Shown here in pieces: positions 55,014 to 63,587 of a DNA stretch of 64,000 nt. Position 1 is the stretch's first letter. Each line of letters begins with the position of its first letter. Source of the DNA: Burkholderiales bacterium. Its GTDB lineage: Bacteria; Pseudomonadota; Gammaproteobacteria; Burkholderiales; Burkholderiaceae. The stretch is from assembly GCA_026225235.1 (NCBI GenBank), contig JAMFSK010000095.1, forward strand, positions 112,290-176,289, written 5' to 3'. Made by a program: the position numbers and the translations under genes. The notes below the pieces were generated by a model. That model saw nothing but the letters and a program-made list of their open reading frames with translations. It was not told the DNA's origin and made no database searches.

Positions 55014-55027
55014 TTGATTTGGGTCAT
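55014..55027. promoter_or_regulatory. Anr/FNR-box-like site upstream of ompW (9/10)
   Basis: TTGAT-TTGG-GTCAT, one base off consensus, 95 bases upstream of the ompW start. Confidence 0.5.
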
Positions 55028-55126
55028 GACGGCGTCACTCTGCATCTGGGTTCTTCATTGCACGCGGGCACGCTGCCGCATCTTCCCGACGGGTCACTGT
55101 CATTCGACGCATTTCAGGCGCTTCGC

Positions 55127-55140
55127 TTGATCCATGTCAA
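55127..55140. promoter_or_regulatory. Anr/FNR box upstream of frc/ompW (perfect)
   Basis: TTGAT-CCAT-GTCAA, all ten fixed positions match. About 210 bases from both divergent starts (frc 55351, ompW 54919). Confidence 0.7.
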
Positions 55141-55350
55141 TCGCTCGATTGAGTGAAGTCCTACAGTAAAGCCAGTTTCAACCGCAACGATGCGGGCAGC
55201 GGTAGGAGCCCACCCGCTTTGGAAGGCCATATCTCGATATCGCGCGGAACGCAAAGACCTGTGTCGCGCTGTGTGTCTTTGCGCCCGAAGTTCGAATCTC
55301 TGTAATCAGATCACTTGCGCTTACTACTAGCGCTTAATGCCGGAGCTCAT

Positions 55351-56601
55351 ATGAATTTGCCGCTGAAGGGGATCAAGATAATTGACTTTACTGGGGTGCA
55401 GGCCGGACCGGCATGCACACAGTTATTGGCATGGTTTGGCGCCGAAGTTCTCAAAGTTGAACGACCGGGTGTCGGTGACGTCACGCGCCGCCAGTTGCGC
55501 GATATTCCCGATCTCGATGCGCTGTATTTCACGATGCTCAATAGCAATAAGAAATCGCTTGAGCTGAATACCAAAAGCCCCGAAGGCAAGGCGATTATGG
55601 AGCAGTTGATTCGTGAAGCCGATGTGCTGGTCGAGAACTTCGGCCCCGGGGCGATGGACCGGATGGGCTTCACCTGGGAGCATATCCAGGAGCTCAACCC
55701 GCGCATCATCTTTGGCTCGGTCAAGGGGTTTAGCGAGAACTCGCCTTACGCGGACATCAAGGTCTATGAGAACGTCGCGCAATGCGCAGGCGGCGCGGCG
55801 TCAACCACGGGTTTTTGGGATGGCCCGCCGACCATCAGCGCCGCGGCGCTCGGCGATAGCAACACGGGCATGCATCTGGCCATCGGGATTCTCACGGCGC
55901 TGATTGGCCGCGAGAAGTCGGGCAAGGGCCAGAAGGTATCGGTCTCCATGCAGGACGCGGTGTTGAATCTGTGCCGCGTGAAGTTGCGCGATCAGCAACG
56001 GCTCGAACGCGTCGGGTATCTCGAAGAGTATCCCCAGTATCCGCACGGCACGTTCAGCGATGTCGTGCCGCGCGGCGGCAACGCGGGTGGTGGGGGGCAG
56101 CCGGGCTGGGTGCTCAAGTGCAAGGACTGGGAGACGGACCCGAACTCCTATATCTACTTCACGGTTCAGGAGCAGGACTGGGGCCCGACCTGCGAGGCCC
56201 TTGGCAAGCCCGAATGGAAAGACGATCCGGCCTACGCCACCGCGCAGGCACGCCAGCCGCATATCTTCGAGATCTTCGCGGATATCGAGAAGTGGCTCGC
56301 CGACAAGACCAAGTTCGAGGCCGTCGAAATCCTGCGTACGTTCGGCGTGCCCTGCGCACCCGTCCTGACGATGAAGGAGATTGCCAACGACACGGCGCTG
56401 CGGGCAAGCGGCACGGTCGTCGAAGTGCAGCAGAAGAAACGCGGCACCTACCTGACGGTCGGCAGCCCGATCAAGTTCTCCGATTTCACGCCGGAGATCA
56501 CGGGCTCGCCACTGCTCGGCGAACATACGGACGAAGTGCTCGCAGGCCTCGGCTATGGAGCGGATGCGATCTGCAAGCTGCGCGAAGCGAAGGTTGTTTG
56601 A
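55351..56601 (+). CDS. frc: Formyl-CoA:oxalate CoA-transferase
   Basis: 416 residues from ATG 55351 (GGAGC upstream), CaiB/BaiF class III CoA-transferase. Catalytic aspartate D169 in [15 protein letters not shown] has the same number as in Oxalobacter Frc, and the glycine loop [18 protein letters not shown] is present. It moves CoA from formyl-CoA to oxalate giving oxalyl-CoA and formate. It is followed by oxc after 113 bases. The 12-codon upstream extension is not needed. Confidence 0.95.
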   Translation: MNLPLKGIKIIDFTGVQAGPACTQLLAWFGAEVLKVERPGVGDVTRRQLRDIPDLDALYFTMLNSNKKSLELNTKSPEGKAIMEQLIREADVLVENFGPGAMDRMGFTWEHIQELNPRIIFGSVKGFSENSPYADIKVYENVAQCAGGAASTTGFWDGPPTISAAALGDSNTGMHLAIGILTALIGREKSGKGQKVSVSMQDAVLNLCRVKLRDQQRLERVGYLEEYPQYPHGTFSDVVPRGGNAGGGGQPGWVLKCKDWETDPNSYIYFTVQEQDWGPTCEALGKPEWKDDPAYATAQARQPHIFEIFADIEKWLADKTKFEAVEILRTFGVPCAPVLTMKEIANDTALRASGTVVEVQQKKRGTYLTVGSPIKFSDFTPEITGSPLLGEHTDEVLAGLGYGADAICKLREAKVV

Positions 56602-56714
56602 CGGCGGAGGAGCGGCCGATGGGCGGCTGACGGCGGCTCAATGAAGCGTCGATCGATTGGCTCATCTCGTCGCTCACCCCGAATCCCCTGATCGAATTCT
56701 CCTGAGGTGCCTGT

Positions 56715-58427
56715 ATGACTATCGAACTGGAGCCGTCTGCGCAGACGGATGGGTTTCACCTTGTGGTCGACGCCCTGAAGCTCAACGGAATCGACACGAT
56801 TTACGGCGTGGTCGGCATTCCGATTACCGACCTCGCTCGCCTCGCGCAAGCGGAGGGCATCCGGTACATCGGGTTCCGGCACGAGCAGTCTGCAGGCAAT
56901 GCCGCTGCGATCGCCGGCTATCTGACGCAGAAGCCGGGTATCTGCCTGACCGTGTCGGCACCGGGTTTTCTGAACGGCATGGTGGCGCTCGCGAATGCGA
57001 CGACAAACTGTTTTCCGATGATCCTGATCAGCGGCTCGAGCGACCGGGCCATCGTTGACCTTCAGCAAGGGGACTATGAGGAGCTCGACCAGTTAAACGC
57101 GGCCCGGCCGTATGCGAAGGCGGCGTTCCGCGTCAACCGGCCTGAAGATATCGGTGTTGGCATTGCGCGCGCGATACGTGCCGCAGTGTCAGGCAGGCCT
57201 GGTGGGGTGTACCTCGATCTGCCGGCGGACGTGCTCCGCAGCGCCATCGACGCGAAGACCGGCGCGCTGTCGCTGGTCCGTGCGGTCGATCCGGCGCCGC
57301 GGCAACTCCCTTCACCCGAATCGGTCGGCCGTGCACTCGATCTGCTTGCCAGTGCCAAGCGGCCGCTCGTGATCCTCGGCAAGGGCGCTGCCTATGCCCA
57401 GGCGGACGAGGCAGTGCGGGCTTTCGTCGAAGCCAGTGGTGCGCCGTTCGTGCCGATGTCGATGGCCAAGGGTCTGCTGAGCGATAACCATCCGCAATCG
57501 GCCGCGGCCGCGCGATCCTTTGTGCTCGGCCAGGCAGATGTCGTCGTGCTGATCGGGGCGCGGCTCAACTGGCTGCTGGGCCATGGCAAGGCTCCCCAGT
57601 GGTCGCCGACGGCGCGCTTTATTCAGCTCGATATCAGCCCCACAGAGATCGACAGTAACCGGGCGATCGCCGCCCCGGTCGTCGGCGATATCAGCTCGTC
57701 GCTTGCTGCCTTGTTGGCTGGCGTAGAGCACGCGCAAATTTCGCCGCGTGCAGAGTGGCTCGACGCGATCGAAGCCCACAAGCGCCATAACGCCGAACGG
57801 ATGGCCGAACATCTCGATGCGAAGCCCGACCCGATGGATTTCTATAGCGCCCTGCGCGCGGTTCGGGATGTGCTGGCCGACAACCCCGATGTCTACGTCG
57901 TCAACGAGGGGGCGAACACGCTCGACTTTGGTCGCAACATCATTGATATGCACACACCGCGCAAGCGGCTCGATTCGGGAACCTGGGGCGTGATGGGTAT
58001 CGGCATGGGGTATGCGATCGGTGCGGCCGTCACGAGTGGCGGCCGCGTGGTGGCCATCGAGGGCGACAGCGCATTTGGCTTCAGTGGCATGGAGATCGAG
58101 ACGATCTGCCGCTATAAGTTGCCGGTCGTGATCATCGTCTTCAACAACGGAGGCGTCTACCGTGGCGACGACGTGAATCGCGGTCAAGGCACCGACACCG
58201 CGCCGACGGTACTGATGAAAAGCGCCCACTACGAGAAGCTCATCGAGGCCTTCGGTGGAACGGGACACTATGTGACCGACGCGGTTGGACTGACGGGCGC
58301 GCTGGCGGAGGCACTTGCGTCGGGCAAGCCGGCGCTGATCAACTGCGTGATCGATCCGGCGACCGGAACGGAAAGCGGTCACCTGAAAAAGCTGAATCCC
58401 CAGAGTGCCCTGGCTCACGCGACCTGA
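56715..58427 (+). CDS. oxc: Oxalyl-CoA decarboxylase (thiamine diphosphate-dependent)
   Basis: 570 residues. TPP-family architecture: N-terminal pyrimidine domain with the conserved Glu in GFRHEQSAGNAAAIAGYL, central domain (LLASAKRPLVILGKGAAYAQ), and C-terminal diphosphate domain with GDSAFGFSGMEIETICR and VIIVFNNGGVYRGDDVNRG. It decarboxylates oxalyl-CoA to formyl-CoA and CO2, closing the cycle with Frc. Ends with GTESGHLKKLNPQ, typical of Oxc. Confidence 0.95.
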   Translation: MTIELEPSAQTDGFHLVVDALKLNGIDTIYGVVGIPITDLARLAQAEGIRYIGFRHEQSAGNAAAIAGYLTQKPGICLTVSAPGFLNGMVALANATTNCFPMILISGSSDRAIVDLQQGDYEELDQLNAARPYAKAAFRVNRPEDIGVGIARAIRAAVSGRPGGVYLDLPADVLRSAIDAKTGALSLVRAVDPAPRQLPSPESVGRALDLLASAKRPLVILGKGAAYAQADEAVRAFVEASGAPFVPMSMAKGLLSDNHPQSAAAARSFVLGQADVVVLIGARLNWLLGHGKAPQWSPTARFIQLDISPTEIDSNRAIAAPVVGDISSSLAALLAGVEHAQISPRAEWLDAIEAHKRHNAERMAEHLDAKPDPMDFYSALRAVRDVLADNPDVYVVNEGANTLDFGRNIIDMHTPRKRLDSGTWGVMGIGMGYAIGAAVTSGGRVVAIEGDSAFGFSGMEIETICRYKLPVVIIVFNNGGVYRGDDVNRGQGTDTAPTVLMKSAHYEKLIEAFGGTGHYVTDAVGLTGALAEALASGKPALINCVIDPATGTESGHLKKLNPQSALAHAT

Positions 58428-58489
58428 GCATCCCGGTCCCTGAGCGAACCAATCCGCGCTAAGACGCTACCCTTAAAAAGCAGACAGCC

Positions 58490-59671
58490 ATGCCAGCCAC
58501 CTCCGTTAAAAACCCCGCCGGCCCCTTCACCGGTCTTCTCGTCATCGATCTGACGCATGTGCTGAACGGCCCGTTCGGCACGACGATTCTCAGTGATCTC
58601 GGCGCACGCGTGGTCAAGATCGAGCCGCCTGGCCATGGTGACGACACGCGCACCTATGGGCCGTTCGTCGGGGACCAGTCTCTCTACTTCAGCTTTGTTA
58701 ACCGGGGTAAGGAAAGTGTCGTGCTGAACCTCAAGGATCCGGCTGATCGCGATATCTTCCTGAACATGGTGCGACAAGCCGACGTCCTCGCCGAAAACTT
58801 CCGGCCCGGCACGATGCAGCATCTGGGGTTTTCATACGAGGAACTCGCCGAGATCAATCCGCGCCTGATCTACGCATCCTCGTCTGGCTTCGGACAGACG
58901 GGTCCGCTGGCCCATTTTGCGGCCTACGACACGATCATCCAGGCCATGAGCGGGATCATGGATGAGACCGGATTCGCTGACGGACCGCCGACGCGCGTTG
59001 GTACCTCACTGGCCGACTTGTGCGGCGGCACGTTCATGTTCTGCGGCATCGCGAGCGCGCTTTACGCACGGGAAAAAACGGGCAAAGGCGCACACGTCGA
59101 CGTCGCGATGTTCGATGCCACGCTCGCCTTTCTCGAACACGGTTTCATGTCGTATGTCGCGACCGGCGCCGCACCCACTCGCATCGGCAACCGTCATCCG
59201 TTCATGGCGCCGTTCGACGTTTTCGAAACCGGGGACAAGCACATTGTCATCTGTTGCGGCAACGACCACTTGTTCGCGCAACTGTGCAATGCGCTGGGTC
59301 TGCCGGGGCTCGCGACCGATGCGCGTTTCCTGACGAACAGCGACCGGATCGCCCATCAGGCGGCGTTGAAAGACGCCCTTCAATCGGCGTTGAAAGCGCA
59401 CCTGTCTGAATACTGGCAGAGCGTGCTGCACGAGGCGGGTGTTCCGGTGGCGCCCTTGCTTAACGTCGCTGAAGCCGCGCAATTGCCACAGACCCTCGCT
59501 CGTAACATGCTGATCGAAGCGGGAGGCGTCCAGATGCCGGGCAACCCGGTGAAGATCAGCGGCTATGACGATCCGAAGGTCCGCGTCGGCGCCCCGTCGC
59601 TCAATCAGCACGGCGACGCCCTGCGCCGGGAATTCGCCGCGCACGCGCAGGCTGCAAATGTAAGCGCCTGA
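58490..59671 (+). CDS. Second CaiB/BaiF CoA-transferase (YfdE-like)
   Basis: 393 residues, class III CoA-transferase: LLVIDLTHVLNGPFGTTILS, ENFRPGTMQHLGFSYEEL, the catalytic Asp D176 in VGTSLADLCGGTFMFCGIAS and REKTGKGAHVDVAMFDA. It lacks the GGGGQ loop of Frc. In E. coli the frc/oxc locus also has a second enzyme, YfdE, an acetyl-CoA:oxalate CoA-transferase that primes the cycle; this gene is placed equivalently. Substrate by analogy only. Confidence 0.82.
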   Translation: MPATSVKNPAGPFTGLLVIDLTHVLNGPFGTTILSDLGARVVKIEPPGHGDDTRTYGPFVGDQSLYFSFVNRGKESVVLNLKDPADRDIFLNMVRQADVLAENFRPGTMQHLGFSYEELAEINPRLIYASSSGFGQTGPLAHFAAYDTIIQAMSGIMDETGFADGPPTRVGTSLADLCGGTFMFCGIASALYAREKTGKGAHVDVAMFDATLAFLEHGFMSYVATGAAPTRIGNRHPFMAPFDVFETGDKHIVICCGNDHLFAQLCNALGLPGLATDARFLTNSDRIAHQAALKDALQSALKAHLSEYWQSVLHEAGVPVAPLLNVAEAAQLPQTLARNMLIEAGGVQMPGNPVKISGYDDPKVRVGAPSLNQHGDALRREFAAHAQAANVSA

Positions 59672-59749
59672 GACACGGACGGAACCGATCCGCCCGCACG
59701 ACACACGACGCACGAAGCGGCTTGCCGCCTCTCACGGCAAAGGATACCC

Positions 59750-60466
59750 ATGACTGCCCTTGTTTCTTCCTCCCACCCGGGACTTTCGCTTGCTGTTTCG
59801 CTTCGACGTATTGCCGCATTGTCTATTGTCGCGGGCTACGTCGAGGTGATTGGTTTTATGGATGTCGGCGGGATTTATCCCGGGATCATGACGGGCAATA
59901 CCGTCCAACTCGGCCTGACCCTCGCGAAAGGCCAGTGGGCACGATTCAGTATCGTGGGTCTGGCCGTTGCGCTGTTCTTTTTGGGCGGCATTATCTCAAG
60001 TCTTGTCAAACGACATCTGCGCTGGCCGCCGGCCGAACTCTTGTTGATGGCGGTGATTTTGCTCGTCGCGAGCTTCGTCAGGCTGACGCCAGCGGAGCGG
60101 ATCGTGGTTGAGTTGCCCTTGTTGGCGCTTGCCATGGCCATGCAGGGCGAGACGATCGCCAAGTTCGGCGGGGTGTCGCTCCAGACCATTGTCGTCACCA
60201 ACAACATGGTGAAGTTCTCCGACGCTCTGGTTGGACGCTACCTGTCGCGGCCGAATGCGTCGGCACCGTCCCGCGCGCTCCCCGAACTCAAGGAAGTCCT
60301 GATGCCCGGACTCGCGTGGCTCGGCTATAGCATCGGTGCCGGCTCCGGTGCGATCGCGGCGGCGATGTTCCGACTACCGCTTCTCGTGCCAGCCATCGTA
60401 CTGGCGTTGCTGGTCGGCGATCTGTCGAGCTCTCGGCAAGACGTGGCTGAGGGCGTGGTCGATTAA
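59750..60466 (+). CDS. YoaK/DUF1275 family membrane protein
   Basis: 238 residues, six or so membrane helices (SIVAGYVEVIGFMDVGGIYP, MTGNTVQLGLTLAKGQW, LAVALFFLGGIISSLVKRHL, VSLQTIVVTNNMVKFSDALV). GIYPGIMTGNTVQLG is the DUF1275 signature. No function is established to my knowledge. Being last of the oxalate genes it is a candidate for oxalate/formate transport, but this is inference. Confidence 0.82.
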   Translation: MTALVSSSHPGLSLAVSLRRIAALSIVAGYVEVIGFMDVGGIYPGIMTGNTVQLGLTLAKGQWARFSIVGLAVALFFLGGIISSLVKRHLRWPPAELLLMAVILLVASFVRLTPAERIVVELPLLALAMAMQGETIAKFGGVSLQTIVVTNNMVKFSDALVGRYLSRPNASAPSRALPELKEVLMPGLAWLGYSIGAGSGAIAAAMFRLPLLVPAIVLALLVGDLSSSRQDVAEGVVD

Positions 60467-60561
60467 CGGTGGACTCGCATGCAGGCAACCGCTCCTTGAG
60501 CGCGGTGGCAGGCCGAGCGACGTATGCGGGATCCACCGGGGCGCGCCGTGATTCTTTGGAG

Positions 60562-60600
60562 TTGTGCTTTGCAGCGTTGGCCGGTTAAAATCCGGCCAAC
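60562..60600 (+). promoter_or_regulatory. Candidate promoter and inverted repeat just before the fluoride riboswitch
   Basis: TTGTGC (60562-60567), 18 bases, TAAAAT (60586-60591), so transcription could start at the aptamer. The -10 lies in the loop of a perfect inverted repeat GTTGGCCGG (60576-60584) / CCGGCCAAC (60592-60600). The repeat could be a bidirectional terminator stem or an operator over the promoter. Confidence 0.4.
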
Positions 60601-60654
60601 GGAGATGGCATTCCTCCATTAACCGCCGGTGCAAACCGGCTGATGATGCCTACG
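60600..60654 (+). ncRNA. Fluoride riboswitch (crcB motif)
   Basis: GGAGATGGCATTCCTCCATT followed by AACCGCC, then the GGTGCAAACC hairpin region and CTGATGATGCCTACG contain the conserved positions of the crcB RNA (GGNGATGG, YTCC, AACCGCC-like, CTGATGRYGCCTAC). It is immediately upstream of a CLC-type fluoride exporter gene, the standard target. A downstream hairpin, CCTACG (60649-60654) with CGTAGG (60673-60678) and TCCC with GGGA, would bury the GGGGAG ribosome site in the absence of fluoride. Confidence 0.95.
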
Positions 60655-60679
60655 TATCCCTGGACGGGGAGCCGTAGGT
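60645..60679 (+). promoter_or_regulatory. Expression platform hairpin hiding the ribosome-binding site of the CLC gene
   Basis: CCTACG (60649-60654) pairs with CGTAGG (60673-60678), and TCCC (60657-60660) with GGGA (60667-60670). The GGGGAG Shine-Dalgarno (60666-60671) is inside the stem and the ATG follows at 60680. The left arm is also the 3' strand of the aptamer, so ligand binding and hairpin formation exclude each other: predicted translational ON switch. Confidence 0.7.
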
Positions 60680-62050
60680 ATGTCTCTGCGGCGTTCTGCT
60701 GCCCAGGTTTGTACTCTACAAACCTTTGATTCCATGAAGCGTCTTGCAACTATCGAACAGATCGCGCTGCTGCCGCACTTTCTGCGTTGGCTTGCTCTGT
60801 CTGCTCTTCTCGGCGGTCTATCCGGCACGGCCTCTGCCTTCTTTCTGGTCGCGCTGGATTGGGCGACCAACACACGCGTTTCGCATTCCTGGCTGGTGTG
60901 GCTGCTTCCGGCGGCGGGCTTCGCGACCGGGTGGGTCTACTACCGGGTGGGTCAAAGCGTGGAGGGCGGCAACAACCTGCTCATCGACGAGATTCATGAC
61001 CCGAGAAAGGTCGTGCCCAGGCGCATGGGCCCGCTCGTGCTCGGGGCCACGATCATCACCCATCTCTTCGGCGGTTCCGCCGGGCGCGAAGGCACCGCGG
61101 TGCAGATGGGCGGAGCGCTTGCCGACCGCATTACGCATGCATTCAAGCTCGACCGCGAAGACCGTCGCACGCTACTGATGGCAGGCATGGCGGCCGGATT
61201 CTCCTCGGTATTTGGCACCCCGCTCGCCGGCGCGATTTTTGGACTTGAAGTGCTCGCGATCGGGCGGCTTCGGTATGACGCGTTGCTTGCCTGTTTCATG
61301 TCCGCAGTCGTGGCGGACCAGATCACCCGCCTCTGGGGCGTTCATCACACGGTCTACACCATCCCGTTCATCCCTCAGATTTCGGCCATGGGTTTGCTGT
61401 CGGCGACGCTCGCTGGCATTGCGTTCGGCGTAGTGGGCATGCTGTTCGCCGATACGACTCACTTTTTGTCGCGTTTCATCAAGAAGAAGGTCATGTATCC
61501 GCCGCTTCGTCCCGTGGTCGGCGGTCTCGTGGTCGTCGTCTTTGCCGAAGTGCTGAAGACGCCTCAGTTCCTGGGTCTGGGTATCCCGACGATCGTGAGT
61601 TCGTTTCAGCAACCGCTGCCCGTCTACGATTTTCTGGGCAAGTTCGGCTTTACAGTCGTGACCTTGGCATCGGGCTTCAAGGGAGGCGAGGTCACGCCGT
61701 TATTTTACATTGGCGCCACGCTCGGTAACGCACTCGGCTATGTGCTTTCACTGCCGTTCCCCGTTCTGGCCGGACTGGGATTTGTCGCGGTATTTGCCGG
61801 CGCTGCCAATACTCCGATTGCGTCGACCATCATGGCCATCGAGCTGTTCGGCGGCCCCATCGGCGTGTACGCTGGCACCGCCTGCATCGTGGCATATCTT
61901 TTCTCGGGCCATACCGGGATCTATCGCGCGCAGCGGCTCGGCCAGCCGAAACACTTCGCTTTCCCGGTCGGGATTCGCCTCGCCGATATCCCTGCGAGGC
62001 GCCGGGCCCGGCGCGAGAGGGTCAAGTCCGACTCTGTGTCGAACGAATAG
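60680..62050 (+). CDS. CLC-F type fluoride/proton antiporter
   Basis: 456 residues. CLC fold with the CLC-F features: SVEGGNNLLIDEIHDP in place of the chloride-type GSGIP, the gating-glutamate region FGGSAGREGTAVQMGGALAD, SVFGTPLAGAIFGLEVLAIG, GFKGGEVTPLFYIGATLGNA and FAGAANTPIASTIMAIELFG. It expels fluoride from the cytoplasm. Start at ATG 60680, directly behind the riboswitch hairpin; an internal ATG at 60734 is the alternative. The fluoride riboswitch confirms the substrate. Confidence 0.93.
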   Translation: MSLRRSAAQVCTLQTFDSMKRLATIEQIALLPHFLRWLALSALLGGLSGTASAFFLVALDWATNTRVSHSWLVWLLPAAGFATGWVYYRVGQSVEGGNNLLIDEIHDPRKVVPRRMGPLVLGATIITHLFGGSAGREGTAVQMGGALADRITHAFKLDREDRRTLLMAGMAAGFSSVFGTPLAGAIFGLEVLAIGRLRYDALLACFMSAVVADQITRLWGVHHTVYTIPFIPQISAMGLLSATLAGIAFGVVGMLFADTTHFLSRFIKKKVMYPPLRPVVGGLVVVVFAEVLKTPQFLGLGIPTIVSSFQQPLPVYDFLGKFGFTVVTLASGFKGGEVTPLFYIGATLGNALGYVLSLPFPVLAGLGFVAVFAGAANTPIASTIMAIELFGGPIGVYAGTACIVAYLFSGHTGIYRAQRLGQPKHFAFPVGIRLADIPARRRARRERVKSDSVSNE

Positions 62051-62336
62051 ATTTTCGGTATTTCCTGATGCAGCACCCAGCCCCCGTGTTGGGAAACTGA
62101 ATTCATTGGACTAGCGCGCAGTTAGCTAGACTCGAAGCACGAAAATCGACTGGACTGCCAGGAAAACGCGGAAATCGAAGGACCGCCGGGCGGCGCTGTT
62201 CGCGCCCCGGCAACGTGCTGACGAGGCTTTGCTGAAGGAGGGTGAGAGGCGCTTGACAACCCGAAGCGGAAATAGGTTTTTCCGAAAAGCGGTCGTTCAG
62301 ACTGTGAATCTGAGCCGAGCCAGCGGTCGCTGCCGA

Positions 62337-62828
62337 TCAGAACTTGATGCAAGTGAGTCCAGTTTGCTTCGGACGCAATTCTGTCGGTTTAATCGGCTCC
62401 GAAGCGTCCTCGCCAGCACTAACATCATTCAGAGCCACGACGCATTGACGCATGTTTAACTGGGTCAGTGTTTTCCACAGTGACGCATCCGGACTTCCGG
62501 GTGCCGCTCCCTCTGCGGTCACAATGCGATAGCGTGCATTTTGGCGGGGGACAAAAGCGAAGGTAATCAAACATGTTCCTTCGTAGGACAGCACCAGGCG
62601 AGTATCGGGCTTTACTTTGACGGGCGACACGCCCGGCCTACTGTCGATCAGTGTCTTTCCCGTGTAGCACCCTTTTTCATTCGTCGTTACCAAATAGACG
62701 GGGCCCCCAATCACCTTGAGGTCCGCCGACGGCTCTCCCTCTTTTGGATATGGATATCCTGTACCCACGGTCGAACAACCACTAAGAAGAGTAAGCAGTA
62801 GCGCAATGGGAAGTTTTCTGCAATGCAT
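62337..62828 (-). CDS. Putative lipoprotein, hypothetical
   Basis: 163 residues. N-terminal lipoprotein signal KLPIALLLTLLSGCSTVGTG with Cys18 as the lipidation site. The mature part (VIGGPVYLVTTNEKGCYTGK, DTRLVLSYEGTCLITFAFVP) has four cysteines and I do not recognise a family. GC is lower here than in the left part of the window. It is convergent with the CLC gene, and function is unknown. Confidence 0.72.
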   Translation of the reverse strand: MHCRKLPIALLLTLLSGCSTVGTGYPYPKEGEPSADLKVIGGPVYLVTTNEKGCYTGKTLIDSRPGVSPVKVKPDTRLVLSYEGTCLITFAFVPRQNARYRIVTAEGAAPGSPDASLWKTLTQLNMRQCVVALNDVSAGEDASEPIKPTELRPKQTGLTCIKF

Positions 62829-63257
62829 CTTGATTTATTATCGGTTAGTTTCAGCTTTGCAACGAAAGATGAAGATGCGCTAAACGGCGCCCTACCTCGA
62901 TGCAACTTGACGATCCAGGTGCAGACTTCGTTAAGTGCTTTAGTCCACTGGCCACCCCTTGACGGTTCTTGAAGGGAGGCTAAATCCCACCTCGGCTTTT
63001 GCAAATCTCAGGTTCGGACTTGCTCGTCTTTCTTCTCATTCCCATCCCCTTAGGTGCGTCGATCACAGGCCTTTCCATATAGAAATTGTTGTCAACGTTC
63101 CAGATCTTGGCACCAACGGCCCGCCGCTTGGCCGCATGACATCGTCAGCAGCTTAATCGACCCCGAAGTCGTCTTTACATGTCGTACGGAGCCATCGGCC
63201 CGGGCGCGGATTTCAACCGTTGCGTGCTGAGTCAAAGTAGTGTCAGTGGTTTGCTGG
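62829..63257. other. Region without a convincing gene
   Basis: About 430 bases, lower GC. A small minus-strand frame (63092-63313, DHVISTHTRTGLTGDQQTTD, TVEIRARADGSVRHVK) overlaps the next gene and may be a gene remnant. I see no RNA or repeat. Confidence 0.4.
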
Positions 63258-63587
63258 TCACCGGTGAGTCCGGTACGCGTATGGGTAGAGATAACGTGAT
63301 CGCATCCATGCAATAAGCCTGCCCAAAATACACCCTGCGACTCCGCAGGCGAGAACGACCCGATGCTTGTCCACGTGCCAGTCCTCTAGCGCCGAATTCA
63401 ATAGCAGGAATGCCCCCGCCACTCCGATGATTGAGCCTATGCCAGCGTACATCCTTGAATCTAGGCGTCGCGCTCCTCGAACGTATGCCGACGAATGCGC
63501 CTTCGCCTCAGGAATGAGCGTCGTCCCGCATTGAAAGCATGTCACACTCATCGCCGAGTTCTGTGTGTGACATGCAGGGCAATCCAT
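63258..63587 (-). CDS. Small zinc-ribbon membrane protein, hypothetical
   Basis: 109 residues. N-terminal zinc ribbon of four cysteines C3, C6, C17, C20 (MDCPACHTQ, VTCFQCGTT), then two hydrophobic helices (about 47-64 GIGSIIGVAGAFLLLNSA and 74-92 VVLACGVAGCILGRLIAW) and a basic tail. Zinc ribbon plus two helices is a common architecture of uncharacterised membrane proteins. No function can be assigned. Confidence 0.65.
   Translation of the reverse strand: MDCPACHTQNSAMSVTCFQCGTTLIPEAKAHSSAYVRGARRLDSRMYAGIGSIIGVAGAFLLLNSALEDWHVDKHRVVLACGVAGCILGRLIAWMRSRYLYPYAYRTHR

Larger units (their letters stand above)
54920..55350. other. Divergent regulatory region between ompW and the oxalate operon
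   Basis: 431 bases without a gene. Contains two Anr-like sites (55014-55027 and 55127-55140) and otherwise nothing I can name. Confidence 0.6.

Noticed and set aside
60576..60600. Rho-independent terminator of the DUF1275 gene
   Set aside because: The stem is strong but no U-tract follows and the riboswitch starts immediately; kept only as a possibility in the promoter entry.
63092..63313. 73-residue minus-strand frame
   Set aside because: Overlaps the zinc-ribbon gene, no SD or family; perhaps a remnant.
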